From positions 62,001 to 126,000 of the forward strand of contig CACXCA010000015.1 of assembly GCA_902766045.1 (NCBI GenBank): 64,000 nucleotides of DNA. The letters run 5' to 3'. Of the stretch, positions 54,731-63,969 are shown one piece after another. Position numbers and translations under genes: made by a program. The notes under the pieces are model-generated. The model was not told the DNA's origin and did not search any database. It saw nothing but the letters and a program-made list of their open reading frames with translations. How positions within the stretch are numbered: position 1 is the stretch's first letter; every line of letters starts with the position of its first letter. This DNA is from an uncultured Bacteroidales bacterium (lineage in GTDB: Bacteria > Bacteroidota > Bacteroidia > Bacteroidales > Paludibacteraceae).

Positions 54731-54910
54731 TGCTTGTTATATTCTAAAAATTATGTATCAAAATTCAAATTTGTAATACTTTATAAGTAGGCTCGTGAAA
54801 CAACAACATCACGGCTGAATCAATGTGTTAGCACGACCAGCCTAAAAAACTGGGACAGATATAGCCCATGAGCATCGCCCTGGGAAGGGTGTGAACCCGT
54901 GTGTGAAAAC

Positions 54911-54925
54911 ATTTTTGTTGGATTT
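54911..54925 (+). repeat. Right copy of 15-base direct repeat flanking the island
   Basis: ATTTTTGTTGGATTT, identical to 40728-40742, placed 181 bases after the last gene of the island. GAAAAC just upstream matches GAAAA of the left copy. Confidence 0.6.
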
Positions 54926-54993
54926 GTAAAGATTTGTAAGATTTTTGTCCGAAGAATGGTGGGGGTGATTATCCGTTTTTGGATCGTTTCATC

Positions 54994-55021
54994 GTAGAGA
55001 CGCACGGCCGTGCGTCTCTAC
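54994..55021. repeat. Perfect 28-base palindrome
   Basis: GTAGAGACGCACGG is followed directly by its exact reverse complement. It is GC-rich in an AT-rich gap and resembles the left part of the element at 25970-26046, so a REP-like family is likely. It is not followed by a T-run. Confidence 0.8.
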
Positions 55022-55122
55022 ACGCAACCTGCAGGTGGAATGCCCGATTGTATGATTCTCGCGTCATCCCAATCCTGAGGGGATGCCATAACACAGACGC
55101 AGGTGTGAACCTGTGGCGCAAA

Positions 55123-55908
55123 TTATTCAGTTGTTTCCCTTCCTTTTTTCTCTATGACTGTTTCGTTGACGTCTTCCTGCGAATAGTCTAATGGATCTAC
55201 AGCGTATAGAGATGTTCTTATGGATGACCGGTGAAAAGAGTAAGCGGCTTTTTTGTCCTCTAAGATAACGAATCTTCCGTCAGAATAGTTGTCTAATTCT
55301 TTTCGTATCTGTTTGATTTTCTTTTCGTTATTATGAATTGGGGTGATCACGTAGTAGTATGTGTCGTTTTGTTTTTTGATTAAGTGCATGCTTTCCGGCC
55401 GAATGTCTATCATTTGCTCGCAGTAGTAGTGGTTCGTGAATATTAGCAATAGAACACTGAAAGTTAGTTCGAGGAAAATAAATATATATACTGCACTCCC
55501 TTGCGAATCGTTGTGTTTTGCCAATATGGTTTTATATAAAACGATAAGAGACCATATGCCAATCATTTCCATCGTTAGTGCGCCGAAAAGGGGTATAATC
55601 GTGGAGAATGACAAGAACAACAGTACCAAGGCGTGTTTCCGCTTCCGTACTACCCAGAAGAATAGAAGGGAAACGAATAGGTTGCAGAAAATCTCGTAAT
55701 ATGAATAGCTTGGGAATCCGGCGTCTGCGATGTAAGGTTCTATCTCAATGGGTAATAGTCTGACAAATACCAGTATGGAGAGGGTCGATAAGAAGAGATA
55801 GAATGTTTTTTTCACCCCGAAGTTATAACATACCAATACCATCGTGTTCAGGTAGAGCATGATGAAGGGAAGATAGGCAATGTCGTATATGTAACTATAT
55901 ATAGCCAT
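55123..55908 (-). CDS. Hypothetical six-helix membrane protein
   Basis: The 261-residue protein has about five or six hydrophobic segments in its first 160 residues (for example FIMLYLNTMVLVCYNF, FYLFLSTLSILVFVRLL, YEIFCNLFVSLLFFWVV and FIFLELTFSVLLLIF). A soluble C-terminal domain of about 95 residues follows (KKQNDTYYYVITPIHNNEKKIKQI ... RFVILEDKKAAYSFHRSSI). I do not recognise a family. It starts 21 bases after the next upstream gene on the same strand, so the two probably form an operon. Confidence 0.6.
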   Translation of the reverse strand: MAIYSYIYDIAYLPFIMLYLNTMVLVCYNFGVKKTFYLFLSTLSILVFVRLLPIEIEPYIADAGFPSYSYYEIFCNLFVSLLFFWVVRKRKHALVLLFLSFSTIIPLFGALTMEMIGIWSLIVLYKTILAKHNDSQGSAVYIFIFLELTFSVLLLIFTNHYYCEQMIDIRPESMHLIKKQNDTYYYVITPIHNNEKKIKQIRKELDNYSDGRFVILEDKKAAYSFHRSSIRTSLYAVDPLDYSQEDVNETVIEKKGRETTE

Positions 55909-55929
55909 GATTCTGTTCCTTGGGTTTTA

Positions 55930-56730
55930 TCAGAGTCTCAAACTAAATGGCACAATATTCATCTCATACACTTTTTGGTGTTTCTTGCACCATTGTCGGA
56001 TTTCGCTTTCCTTTTTTTCATCTATCAACTCGTAATATTGGGGAACATACGGAAAATCCTTTATTATATCTTTTAGAATTAGGATAGAAAGTCGGGAAAG
56101 AGGACAATAATCCACATTCCCTCCTCCATCATCCCCATAATAGACTAATTGATTGTTGTTATTTATCACATAACTCATCAACATGTCAGCGTATCTTCTG
56201 TCTGCCACATCGCGGGTTTCTGTAATTGTCTGACAAAAGTCCGAGTCCAAAGTTCCTCCGTGTTTTACTGCTTCTGTTAAATACTTATATCTCTGCTCCA
56301 ATATATCTTTATTACCACATCTTATCAGCGCATTTTCCATCTTTAAATCATAGATTAAAGATTTGCTATGCCTTTTTTCTTTGTATATGCTTACTAATGA
56401 ATCACAATATATAGGGTCACCTATCTTGAAAAAAATCTGAATAGTCCAAAAATCATAGTTTGATCTCAGATTAGATAGTAAAAGCTCTTTTAAAGATGAA
56501 TCGTATAAATTCACATTCACGTATTTACACAAACATTCCGATGGGAAATCATGGACCCCCAACGTTCTCAATAATGAATCTTTCAATATAATTAATCCAT
56601 TCTTTTGGCACTCCTCACTGTCACACTGCTTTATTTTATCAATCCAAGAATCAATAGTTGTTTGAGAATAAGAGCTGGCAGAAAGGCTCACAACCATAAT
56701 TACCTCAAATAAAAGTTTGTGAATTTTCAT
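55930..56730 (-). CDS. Hypothetical exported protein
   Basis: The 266-residue precursor starts with a clear signal peptide (MKIHKLLFEVIMVVSLSASSYSQ, cleavage probably after SYS). The mature part is helical and rich in paired Cys (CDSEECQ, ECLCKY), with short repeated helix patterns that suggest a HEAT-like solenoid, but I cannot name a family. It is upstream of the membrane protein at 55123-55908 with a 21-base gap. Function unknown. Confidence 0.6.
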   Translation of the reverse strand: MKIHKLLFEVIMVVSLSASSYSQTTIDSWIDKIKQCDSEECQKNGLIILKDSLLRTLGVHDFPSECLCKYVNVNLYDSSLKELLLSNLRSNYDFWTIQIFFKIGDPIYCDSLVSIYKEKRHSKSLIYDLKMENALIRCGNKDILEQRYKYLTEAVKHGGTLDSDFCQTITETRDVADRRYADMLMSYVINNNNQLVYYGDDGGGNVDYCPLSRLSILILKDIIKDFPYVPQYYELIDEKKESEIRQWCKKHQKVYEMNIVPFSLRL

Positions 56731-56780
56731 GCCCTTCTTAACCCTTAACTCTTAATTCTTAACTATGACATTCTATTCAA

Positions 56781-58217
56781 TTAATCCACCATCACTTTAG
56801 TTCCCACACCATTGACATCTACAAAATAGATTGATTGACGTGGCAATGGAAGGTTTATTTCGCCTCCTGTAATAATTCCCTGAGCCACCAAGCGTCCATA
56901 CACATCATAGATGCGATACTCAGAGGAAATTTCCACCTTGATAAAGAGCTGACCATCGGATGCCCACACATCCACTGTTTGCTCTGTTTTGACCAAAGGA
57001 ACTGCATCCAACTGATTCACACCTGTCAGATACCCAGGATTGGCCACACCTTCATCTGGATGAGCATACGCAGCATCCAAATGTGTCTCATCGTATGTCG
57101 TACCCAAAGCACCTTTCAAGAACAAACACTCTTCAAACATTTGTTTCGAACCATCATCTTTTTTTACAGCCTCAGTCGTCCAACCTTCACCCACAACAAT
57201 CTCTGTCACACCAGAACATTTCTTGAACATCTTGCTCATGTTCTTTACATTACGAGTATCGAAGGAACGAAGATCAAGCGTATAGGGTAGCATTTTATAT
57301 TGGCTTATATCCTCACTATTCAAGTCAGGTCTATTACAAGCTTCGGAATGTGACTGAGGGTCATCAGGATCCATATACCAATCCCAGCTATCATCATCAT
57401 TATAATAATTATAGAACATACCACTCATATCTGTCACGTTATGCGTATCAAAACTTTCAAAGTCGATTACTCTACCTTGACAGTGTGCAAACATTCCACT
57501 CATATTCGTCACATTACGTGTATCAAAATTTCCGAGGTCAAGACTAGGATAAGAACCATGACAATAACATGTCAAGAATTTCTGCATTTCAAAAGCATAT
57601 GCAAACATAGAATCCATTCGGGTCACATTCTGTGTGTTAAATGTACTGAAATCGAAGTACATGTAATACTCCGGATTCACATACGACCCCATCGATTCAT
57701 TTCCTTCTTCTTCGCCATATACCTTACCACAATCTACATAACTAAGAGACCGACAGTCATAAAACATCTTACTCATATCGGTTACAGAATCCGTATTAAT
57801 ATAGTTAAAACCACCTATATGACGAAGAGACCTAAAACCAGCGAACATATTTGCTGTAGATTTCAGGCGAACCTCCTTAAAGGTTGAATCAATCACAACA
57901 TACTCTATCTCAGATATAGATATTTCGTCTCCTTCATAAACGCCAACGGTACCATCAGGCCACTGAATATTACCATTAGAACCTGTGACGTCAAACACGC
58001 CATCGCGAACTGGGAGTTCCCCATATTTCAACATGATCGCTGTCCTCCCAGCATAAGCCCCAATCTTTGATTCAAGATCCAACGTAAGAAATTCAGCATA
58101 GATAACTTTCTTGGCTGAAACAGACATTGAGCAACAAAACGAAAAAGAAAGAAGGAGCAAAGAAAGTCTTATACCCCTAGACAGGATTTTCCCTGTAAAT
58201 GTGTTCTGTGTTTTCAT
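56781..58217 (-). CDS. BspA-like (DUF285) surface protein with C-terminal sorting-like domain
   Basis: I start at ATG 58217 (MKTQNTFTGK), because the longer reading to 58289 runs into cvpA and pushes the signal peptide inward. The 478-residue protein has a signal peptide (about 16-38) and then DUF285 leucine-rich-like repeats with the recurring core NVTDMSGMF, FDTRNVKNMSKMF and TDSVTDMSKMFYDC. The last 75 residues (RIYDVYGRLVAQG ... LPRQSIYFVDV) look like a type IX-secretion or Por-type C-terminal domain. BspA-like proteins bind host matrix or other cells. It is a single gene. Confidence 0.8.
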   Translation of the reverse strand: MKTQNTFTGKILSRGIRLSLLLLSFSFCCSMSVSAKKVIYAEFLTLDLESKIGAYAGRTAIMLKYGELPVRDGVFDVTGSNGNIQWPDGTVGVYEGDEISISEIEYVVIDSTFKEVRLKSTANMFAGFRSLRHIGGFNYINTDSVTDMSKMFYDCRSLSYVDCGKVYGEEEGNESMGSYVNPEYYMYFDFSTFNTQNVTRMDSMFAYAFEMQKFLTCYCHGSYPSLDLGNFDTRNVTNMSGMFAHCQGRVIDFESFDTHNVTDMSGMFYNYYNDDDSWDWYMDPDDPQSHSEACNRPDLNSEDISQYKMLPYTLDLRSFDTRNVKNMSKMFKKCSGVTEIVVGEGWTTEAVKKDDGSKQMFEECLFLKGALGTTYDETHLDAAYAHPDEGVANPGYLTGVNQLDAVPLVKTEQTVDVWASDGQLFIKVEISSEYRIYDVYGRLVAQGIITGGEINLPLPRQSIYFVDVNGVGTKVMVD

Positions 58218-58242
58218 AAGCGTATTAAATTTGTTTTTATAA

Positions 58243-58734
58243 CTATTCTCTAACCATGTTTGTATCAGAAGGGAAAACGATATAAGCAACCGATTTTACT
58301 GGTTCATACAGTTTTGATTTTGCTAAATCCTCTTCTTCAAACAAGTGTATCATATTGTTCATCTTATCAAATGCATACAATAAAACGCCCATTATCATCA
58401 AACATTTTGCCAAAGCCGCAACACCGCCCAATAACTTATCCAGCCATCCTAACATGGCAATTTTCAAAACCTTAGCAACCAAGGCGGCCAGCAAGCGGAC
58501 AAGTAGCATAGACAGCAAGAAAATGATTACGATCGACACGATACTATTCATCTCTGTTTGCCATCCAAAAAAGGAGACAATTCCCCCCATCAGAGCCACA
58601 CCGTAATTTTTAGCGATAAAAGCACTGACAACAATACCAAGCAGAGAGGCCACTTCCATCACAAGGCCTTTCATACACCCACGTATGATGGCAAAAACCA
58701 TCAGGGCTAACAGTATGATATCCAATGCAAACAT
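58243..58734 (-). CDS. cvpA: CvpA-family inner-membrane protein
   Basis: The 163-residue protein has four membrane helices (about 3-19, 26-46, 63-88, 98-124) with the family opening DIILLALMVFAIIRGCMKGLVMEVASLLGIVVSAFIA (split across helices 1-2) and GWLDKLLGGVAALAKCLMI. The role is uncertain; in E. coli it is tied to colicin V production and envelope resistance to bile acids. It follows infB after a terminator hairpin, so read-through or its own promoter must supply transcripts. Its start is MFALDIILL. Confidence 0.85.
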   Translation of the reverse strand: MFALDIILLALMVFAIIRGCMKGLVMEVASLLGIVVSAFIAKNYGVALMGGIVSFFGWQTEMNSIVSIVIIFLLSMLLVRLLAALVAKVLKIAMLGWLDKLLGGVAALAKCLMIMGVLLYAFDKMNNMIHLFEEEDLAKSKLYEPVKSVAYIVFPSDTNMVRE

Positions 58735-58755
58735 ACTCTTCTTATTAAAAAAGAA

Positions 58756-58784
58756 AAAGCGTATCCTATTATAGGGTACGCTTT
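58756..58784 (-). terminator. Hairpin across the infB stop codon
   Basis: Arms AAAGCGTACCCTA and TAGGATACGCTTT on the minus strand (one G-U pair), followed by TTCTTTTTTAAT. The infB stop at 58769-58771 is within the loop/stem, so it ends the rimP-nusA-infB transcript or attenuates expression of cvpA. Confidence 0.75.
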
Positions 58785-61585
58785 ACTTCAATTTCTTCAA
58801 ATCCTTCAATGATATCGCCCACTTGTAAATCATTGTAATTAGCGATATTCAATCCACACTCATAACCATTAGCAACCTCTTTCACGTCATCTTTGAAACG
58901 TTTCAACGATGCCAAATCACCTGTGTGAACCACAATACCGTCACGAATCAAGCGGACTTTATTACCTCTCTTAATCTTACCATCACGTACGATACAACCA
59001 GCAATAGTACCCACCTTACTAATCTTAAAGGTTTCTTGTACCTCAGCTGTACCGGTGATTTCCTCTTTCACTTCAGGAGACAACATACCCACCATAGCAT
59101 CCTTCATCTGTTCAATAGCATCGTAGATGATAGAATACAAGCGGATATCAACACCTTCCTTCTCAGCAATCTTTCGAGCCGACTGCGATGGACGTACCTG
59201 GAATCCCACAATAATAGCATCAGCAGTAGATGCCAACATCACATCTGATTCTGAAATCTGTCCGACAGCCTTATGGATAACGTTAACAGCAAATTCTTCT
59301 GTAGATAATTTCTCCAAAGAGTCTTTCAATGCCTCTGCAGAACCATCCACATCCGCCTTAACGATGATATTCATCTCTTGGAAGTTACCCAAAGCACGAC
59401 GACGAGCAATCTCTTCCAAAGTCAAGTGCTTGGTCGTACGTAATCCTTGCTCACGTTGTAACTGCTCACGTTTCGTAGCGATTTCACGAGCCTCTTGTTC
59501 TGTTTCCAAAACATTGAAGTTATCACCTGCCTGAGGAGCACCATTCAAACCTAAGATAACAACTGGTTCTGATGGTTTAGCCTCTGTCACACGTTGATTA
59601 CGCTCATTAAACATCGCCTTTATACGTCCGTAGTTAATACCCGCAACAACAACATCACCCACATGCAATGTACCATTGCTAACTAGGACTGTTGAAACAT
59701 ATCCACGACCTTTATCCAACTGAGATTCGATGATAGAACCTACTGCACGACGATTAGGATTAGCTTTCAAATCTAGCAATTCGGCTTCCAGAAGGACCTT
59801 CTCCATCAATTCAGGCACACCCAATCCTTTTTTAGCTGAGATATCCTGAGATTGATATTTACCACCCCACTCTTCCACCAAATAGTTCATGTTAGCCAAA
59901 GCCTCTTTAATCTTATCTGGGTTTGCAGTCGGTTTATCTACTTTATTGATTGCGAACACAATTGGCACACCAGCGATAGAAGCATGATTGATAGCCTCAA
60001 CTGTTTGCGGCATCACATCGTCATCGGCAGCCACAATGATGATAGCAATATCTGTCACTTTCGCACCACGAGCACGCATAGCCGTAAAGGCCTCGTGACC
60101 AGGAGTATCCAAGAATGTAATCTGTTGACCACTCTTTAAGGTCACATTATACGCACCAATATGCTGTGTGATACCACCAGCCTCACCGGCAATCACATTG
60201 GTCTGACGAATATAATCCAACAAGGAAGTCTTACCATGATCGACATGACCCATCACTGTTACAATTGGAGGACGTTTTACCAAATCCTCTTCTTTATCCT
60301 CTTCCTCATGAATAGCAGCTGTTACTTCTGCGCTGACATACTCTGTTTCGAAACCGAACTCATCCGCAACAATATTAATCGTCTCTGCATCCAATCGTTG
60401 GTTGATAGAAACCATCAAACCAAAGTTCATACAAGTACTGATAACCTGCGTAACAGGAACGTCCATCATGGTAGCCAATTCGCTGACTGTCACGAATTCC
60501 GTGATCTTCAGTTTATTTTGTTCCAGTTTCTCCTGTTCCTCCTGTTCATGCAACTTTGTTGCCTGTAATTCACGTTTATCACGGCGGTGCTTTGAACCCT
60601 TGGTTTTTTGTCCTTTGCTGGTCAATCGTGCAAGCGTTTCCTTAATCTGCTTTTGTACTTCCTCTTCCTTGATCTCAGGCTTTACAAAAGTTTTCTTAAT
60701 ATTCTTCTTGTGATTATCTCTGTTCGCATTTCCGCCAGCATTATTATTTCCACCACGTTTGCCGTCTTCGTTCTTAAAATCCTTATAATCTGAGAGATCT
60801 ATCTTCTCTTTCTGGATTCTTTTCCTTTTTCCTTTCTTAGCGTCATCCGTTTCAGAAGAAGCGCCTTGTGGTTTTGACATTCCATGCTGTCCGTCGAATG
60901 ATTTTCCAGCGAAGCTCTTATTTCTTAATTCTCTTTCCTTTTTCTTTTCTTCCTTTGACTTTTTCTTAGGGCGTGTTTGTTGGTTCAATGATTCCAAATC
61001 AATCTTACCTACAACGTTTATAGAAGTCTTAGCAGGCTTAGAGATAGAGAAGACACCATCAGAATCAGCCGATGCCACTGGAGTGACTTTCCGTTGTTCC
61101 TGAGGGTTCACATTTATCTGGTCAACCTTTGACGATGCAGGTGTAGGGGCCTGAGATTTTGTATCAGACTCCTTTGCGTCAGAACTCACAGAATCCGAAT
61201 GATTCTGAGATTTAGAAGAGTTGTTAGCATTAAGTGATTCGATGTTTTTCTTTCCACCCAAGTCATTCAAATCAATTTTACCAAGAACTTTAGGAGAATG
61301 AACCTCAGGCACTTGTATCTTCACCTCATTCTTCTCATCAAAACCTTCTATGGATACACTTTCCTTCTTTTCTTTATTTTGACGTTGTTGAGTAACTTTT
61401 TCCGAATCAATCTTTATTTTTTTATTAGACCCCAATCCTTCATAACACAGTTCTTCCTGTTCGTCAGTAAGCTGAACGTTTAGGTTGTCAGACGGTATTG
61501 GGTGGCCTTTTTTACTCAAAAAGTCCACAACCGTATCTGCGCTGACATTTAATTCTCTTGCTATTTTACTTAATCTTATAGACAT
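58769..61585 (-). CDS. infB: Translation initiation factor IF-2
   Basis: The 938-residue GTPase has the N-terminal IF2-N domain ([22 protein letters not shown]), a long charged linker (about 60-370), a second IF2-N segment ([14 protein letters not shown]), the G domain with GHVDHGKT (446-453), DTPGHEAF and NKVDK, and the C-terminal initiator-tRNA-binding domains ending EEIEVKRTL. It brings formyl-Met-tRNA to the 30S subunit. It follows nusA by 22 bases in the conserved rimP-nusA-infB order. All G-motifs are intact; the length is normal for the phylum. Confidence 0.97.
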   Translation of the reverse strand: MSIRLSKIARELNVSADTVVDFLSKKGHPIPSDNLNVQLTDEQEELCYEGLGSNKKIKIDSEKVTQQRQNKEKKESVSIEGFDEKNEVKIQVPEVHSPKVLGKIDLNDLGGKKNIESLNANNSSKSQNHSDSVSSDAKESDTKSQAPTPASSKVDQINVNPQEQRKVTPVASADSDGVFSISKPAKTSINVVGKIDLESLNQQTRPKKKSKEEKKKERELRNKSFAGKSFDGQHGMSKPQGASSETDDAKKGKRKRIQKEKIDLSDYKDFKNEDGKRGGNNNAGGNANRDNHKKNIKKTFVKPEIKEEEVQKQIKETLARLTSKGQKTKGSKHRRDKRELQATKLHEQEEQEKLEQNKLKITEFVTVSELATMMDVPVTQVISTCMNFGLMVSINQRLDAETINIVADEFGFETEYVSAEVTAAIHEEEDKEEDLVKRPPIVTVMGHVDHGKTSLLDYIRQTNVIAGEAGGITQHIGAYNVTLKSGQQITFLDTPGHEAFTAMRARGAKVTDIAIIIVAADDDVMPQTVEAINHASIAGVPIVFAINKVDKPTANPDKIKEALANMNYLVEEWGGKYQSQDISAKKGLGVPELMEKVLLEAELLDLKANPNRRAVGSIIESQLDKGRGYVSTVLVSNGTLHVGDVVVAGINYGRIKAMFNERNQRVTEAKPSEPVVILGLNGAPQAGDNFNVLETEQEAREIATKREQLQREQGLRTTKHLTLEEIARRRALGNFQEMNIIVKADVDGSAEALKDSLEKLSTEEFAVNVIHKAVGQISESDVMLASTADAIIVGFQVRPSQSARKIAEKEGVDIRLYSIIYDAIEQMKDAMVGMLSPEVKEEITGTAEVQETFKISKVGTIAGCIVRDGKIKRGNKVRLIRDGIVVHTGDLASLKRFKDDVKEVANGYECGLNIANYNDLQVGDIIEGFEEIEVKRTL

Positions 61586-61607
61586 ATTTTTTTTGGGTTG
61601 TTAAATT

Positions 61608-62912
61608 TTACTCTTGCGCACTCTGTTCATCCGTAGCATCCTCTGCACCATCCATTGGAGCATCTTCAAACTCAGAACTCAAAATACGCAATACTTCGTC
61701 GATAGTCTCCTCTTCCAAATCAGTTTTCTTAATCAACTCATCACGAGGAATGCTCAGTACCTGTTTAGCTGTATCGCAACCAATACCCTTTAAAGTATCA
61801 ATTACCCATGGCTCAATCTCATCCAAGAACTCATTCAAGAAGATATCCTCTGTGTCGATAGCATCATCCACATCACGGAACACCTCTATCTGATATTCAG
61901 TCAGCATACCAGCCAAACGTATGTTCATACCATTTTTACCAATAGCAAGGGAAACCTCTTCTGGTCTCAAGAAGACCTCAGCTCTCTTATGCTCTTCCAT
62001 CACATGGATAGACGAAATACGAGCAGGACTTAGTGCTCTTGAAATCAACAAAGAAGGATTGTTGGTAAAATTAATCACATCAATATTTTCATTTCTTAAT
62101 TCTCTTACAATACCATGGATACGAGATCCCTTCATACCCACGCAAGCTCCTACTGGATCAATACGATCATCATACGATTCTACAGCCACTTTAGCACGCT
62201 CACCAGGAATTCGGGCAATACGGCGAATCGTAATCAAACCATCATTGATTTCAGGAACCTCCAACTCAAACAATCGCTGCAAGAACAACGGTGATGTTCT
62301 TGACAAAATGATCTTTGGATTATTGTTCTTATTATCTACTTTTGCCACAACGGCACGTACCGTTTCTCCTTTACGATAGAAATCAGAAGGAATCTGTTCC
62401 TGCTTAGGAAGCAACATCTCATTTCCTTCATCATCCAACAACAAGATCTCTTTCTTCCATACTTGGTACACTTCACCTACAACAATAGTACCTACTTTCT
62501 CTTTATACTTGTTATATAATGAATCTTTCTGTAGATCCAAGATCTTGGATGCCAATGTTTGTCTCAAGTTCAAAATGGCACGGCGACCAAATGAAGCAAA
62601 ATCAACCTTGTCTGTCACATCCTCACCTAATGAGAAATCGTCACCCATACTTTTTGCATCCGATAAAGAAATCTCAGTATTAGGATCTTGCAAATCTTCA
62701 TCTTTTACAACCTTACGATTTCTGTATATCTCGAAATCACCTTTATCTGGATTGATGATCACATCATAATTCTCGTCTGTACCAAACATTTTGGAAATAA
62801 CACTACGAAATGAGTCTTCCAAAACGCTCACCATTGTACTTCTGTCAATGTTCTTCAATTCTTTGAACTCTGCAAAAGTGTCACTCAAACTAACTGCTTC
62901 TTGCTTTGCCAT
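61608..62912 (-). CDS. nusA: Transcription termination/antitermination factor NusA
   Basis: The 434-residue protein has the N-terminal polymerase-binding domain (about 1-130), an S1 domain (about 140-205, VGTIVVGEVYQVWKKEILLLD), tandem KH domains (about 230-350, with GACVGMKGSRIHGIVRELRNENIDVI and SLAIGKNGMNIRLAGML) and a short helix-hairpin-helix region. It lacks the long acidic repeats of gamma-proteobacterial NusA, as usual in Bacteroidota. It controls pausing and termination. It is 1 base after rimP. Confidence 0.97.
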   Translation of the reverse strand: MAKQEAVSLSDTFAEFKELKNIDRSTMVSVLEDSFRSVISKMFGTDENYDVIINPDKGDFEIYRNRKVVKDEDLQDPNTEISLSDAKSMGDDFSLGEDVTDKVDFASFGRRAILNLRQTLASKILDLQKDSLYNKYKEKVGTIVVGEVYQVWKKEILLLDDEGNEMLLPKQEQIPSDFYRKGETVRAVVAKVDNKNNNPKIILSRTSPLFLQRLFELEVPEINDGLITIRRIARIPGERAKVAVESYDDRIDPVGACVGMKGSRIHGIVRELRNENIDVINFTNNPSLLISRALSPARISSIHVMEEHKRAEVFLRPEEVSLAIGKNGMNIRLAGMLTEYQIEVFRDVDDAIDTEDIFLNEFLDEIEPWVIDTLKGIGCDTAKQVLSIPRDELIKKTDLEEETIDEVLRILSSEFEDAPMDGAEDATDEQSAQE

Positions 62913-62913
62913 G

Positions 62914-63390
62914 TCATTTAAAAGTTATTGAATATTTTGTATATTTTATTTGTTCATACGTAAATGTCAGCGTTTCCGTCTCAGCAACCTTCTTCTTCTC
63001 CCCCTCTTTCTTCACCATCTTAGTCACCTCAAGTCCAAACGATGAATCTGACACATTCACTAAGACTCCAACGTATTTAGGTCCGTTCTTTACCTGAACT
63101 TCGACCTCCGAGCCTTCATATTTTTGATATTGACGTAAAACCTTGAACGGAGAGGTCAATCCGGCAGACCCTACTTCCAAATCGAAATCTTCCACATCAC
63201 GGTCCAACTTTGATTCGATGTATTTTGACAACTCCACACAATAGTCCAATGGAACACTCTCATCAGAATCCACTTCAACCACGATGGAATTGTTTTTATC
63301 GACCGCAATCTCTACAACAAAGAAAGAAGACCCACGAAGATATTCCTCTACAATGTCACGTATTTTACTTTCCTCTATCATAAGCTTCAT
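62914..63390 (-). CDS. rimP: Ribosome maturation factor RimP
   Basis: I start at ATG 63390 (MKLMIEESKIRD) rather than a TTG at 63399 that lies in the T-run of a hairpin; this gives 158 residues. The RimP N-domain (about 1-80, with DNNSIVVEVDSDESVPLDYCVELSKYIE) and the C-terminal SH3-like domain are present, with the family signature LEVGSAGLTSPF (about 97-108). It helps 30S subunit maturation. It is the first gene of the rimP-nusA-infB operon, with a consensus promoter 60 bases upstream and an intrinsic-terminator-like hairpin in its leader. Confidence 0.93.
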   Translation of the reverse strand: MKLMIEESKIRDIVEEYLRGSSFFVVEIAVDKNNSIVVEVDSDESVPLDYCVELSKYIESKLDRDVEDFDLEVGSAGLTSPFKVLRQYQKYEGSEVEVQVKNGPKYVGVLVNVSDSSFGLEVTKMVKKEGEKKKVAETETLTFTYEQIKYTKYSITFK

Positions 63391-63404
63391 TTTAGACAAT
63401 AAAA

Positions 63405-63425
63405 AGGGGGACTTTATAGTCCCCT
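63405..63425 (-). terminator. Hairpin in rimP leader, terminator of lrp or attenuator
   Basis: On the minus strand GGGGACT, loop ATAA, AGTCCCC is followed by CTTTTTATT. It lies between the rimP promoter and the rimP ATG, so it can stop the upstream lrp transcript but also the rimP transcript itself. Confidence 0.75.
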
Positions 63426-63450
63426 CTTCTATTCTTTTTCATCTTGTGTG

Positions 63451-63481
63451 CAAAAATACACTTTTTTTCCCTTAATACAAA
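63451..63481 (-). promoter_or_regulatory. Promoter of rimP-nusA-infB
   Basis: On the minus strand TTTG (63478-63481), exactly 19 bases, TATTTTTG (63451-63458). Transcription should begin near 63444, giving a leader of about 55 bases. Confidence 0.8.
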
Positions 63482-63510
63482 ACAATTAACGAAAATATTT
63501 TCTTAATGCA

Positions 63511-63969
63511 TCACAATGAAATAGGTAATTCACGTTTGATTCTTTGCTCCAAACAGATCAATGTCTCTGTCGCAGAAACACCTTTGATACTTTGGATTTT
63601 CCCATTTAACAGCTGCATCAGATGCTCATTGTCACGAGCATACAGTTTGATCATCATTGTATAAGGACCTGTAGTAAAATGGCACTCTACAATCTCCGGT
63701 ATCTTTTCGAATTCTGGCACTACCTCAGAATACATAGAACCTTTTTCCAACTTTATGCCAATATATGTACAAGTTTGATATCCTAAGATTTTAGGGTTGA
63801 CATGATATCCAGAACCGATAATCACACCTAGGTCAAACATATGTTGCACACGTTGGTGAATAGCTGCTCTTGATACGCCACACTCACTTGCCACATCCTT
63901 GAACGGAATGCGGGCATTTCTCGTAATAATCATAAGGATATCCTTATCCAAATCATCTATCTTATCCAT
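63511..63969 (-). CDS. Lrp/AsnC-family transcriptional regulator
   Basis: The 152-residue protein has an N-terminal helix-turn-helix (about 5-62, KDVASECGVSRAAIHQRVQHM) and a C-terminal RAM/AsnC ligand-binding domain (about 70-145, with ECHFTTGPYTMMIKLYARD and GVSATETLICLEQRIKRELP). Such regulators respond to amino acids as octamers. The length is usual. The ligand and targets cannot be inferred. It starts near the right edge of the window and ends 41 bases before... the rimP promoter region, which it does not share. Confidence 0.9.
   Translation of the reverse strand: MDKIDDLDKDILMIITRNARIPFKDVASECGVSRAAIHQRVQHMFDLGVIIGSGYHVNPKILGYQTCTYIGIKLEKGSMYSEVVPEFEKIPEIVECHFTTGPYTMMIKLYARDNEHLMQLLNGKIQSIKGVSATETLICLEQRIKRELPISL

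Larger units (their letters stand above)
54731..55122. other. Intergenic repeat region at right edge of island
   Basis: I see no convincing gene. It holds the right copy of the 15-base direct repeat (54911-54925), a 14-base near-repeat GGTGTGAACCYGTG (54888-54901 and 55102-55115, 13 of 14 identical) and a perfect 28-base palindrome (54994-55021). The mix looks like a decayed intergenic repetitive element. Confidence 0.6.

Noticed and set aside
40728-54925. Calling the flanking repeats phage or ICE attachment sites
   Set aside because: There is no integrase, tRNA end or other mobile gene between or beside them, so only a neutral direct-repeat call is justified.
54820-55005. 61-residue ORF in the intergenic repeat region
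   Set aside because: It lies across repeat fragments and has no gene-like features.
58218-58289. N-terminal extension of the BspA-like protein
   Set aside because: It would overlap cvpA and bury the signal peptide behind 24 residues; ATG 58217 fits.
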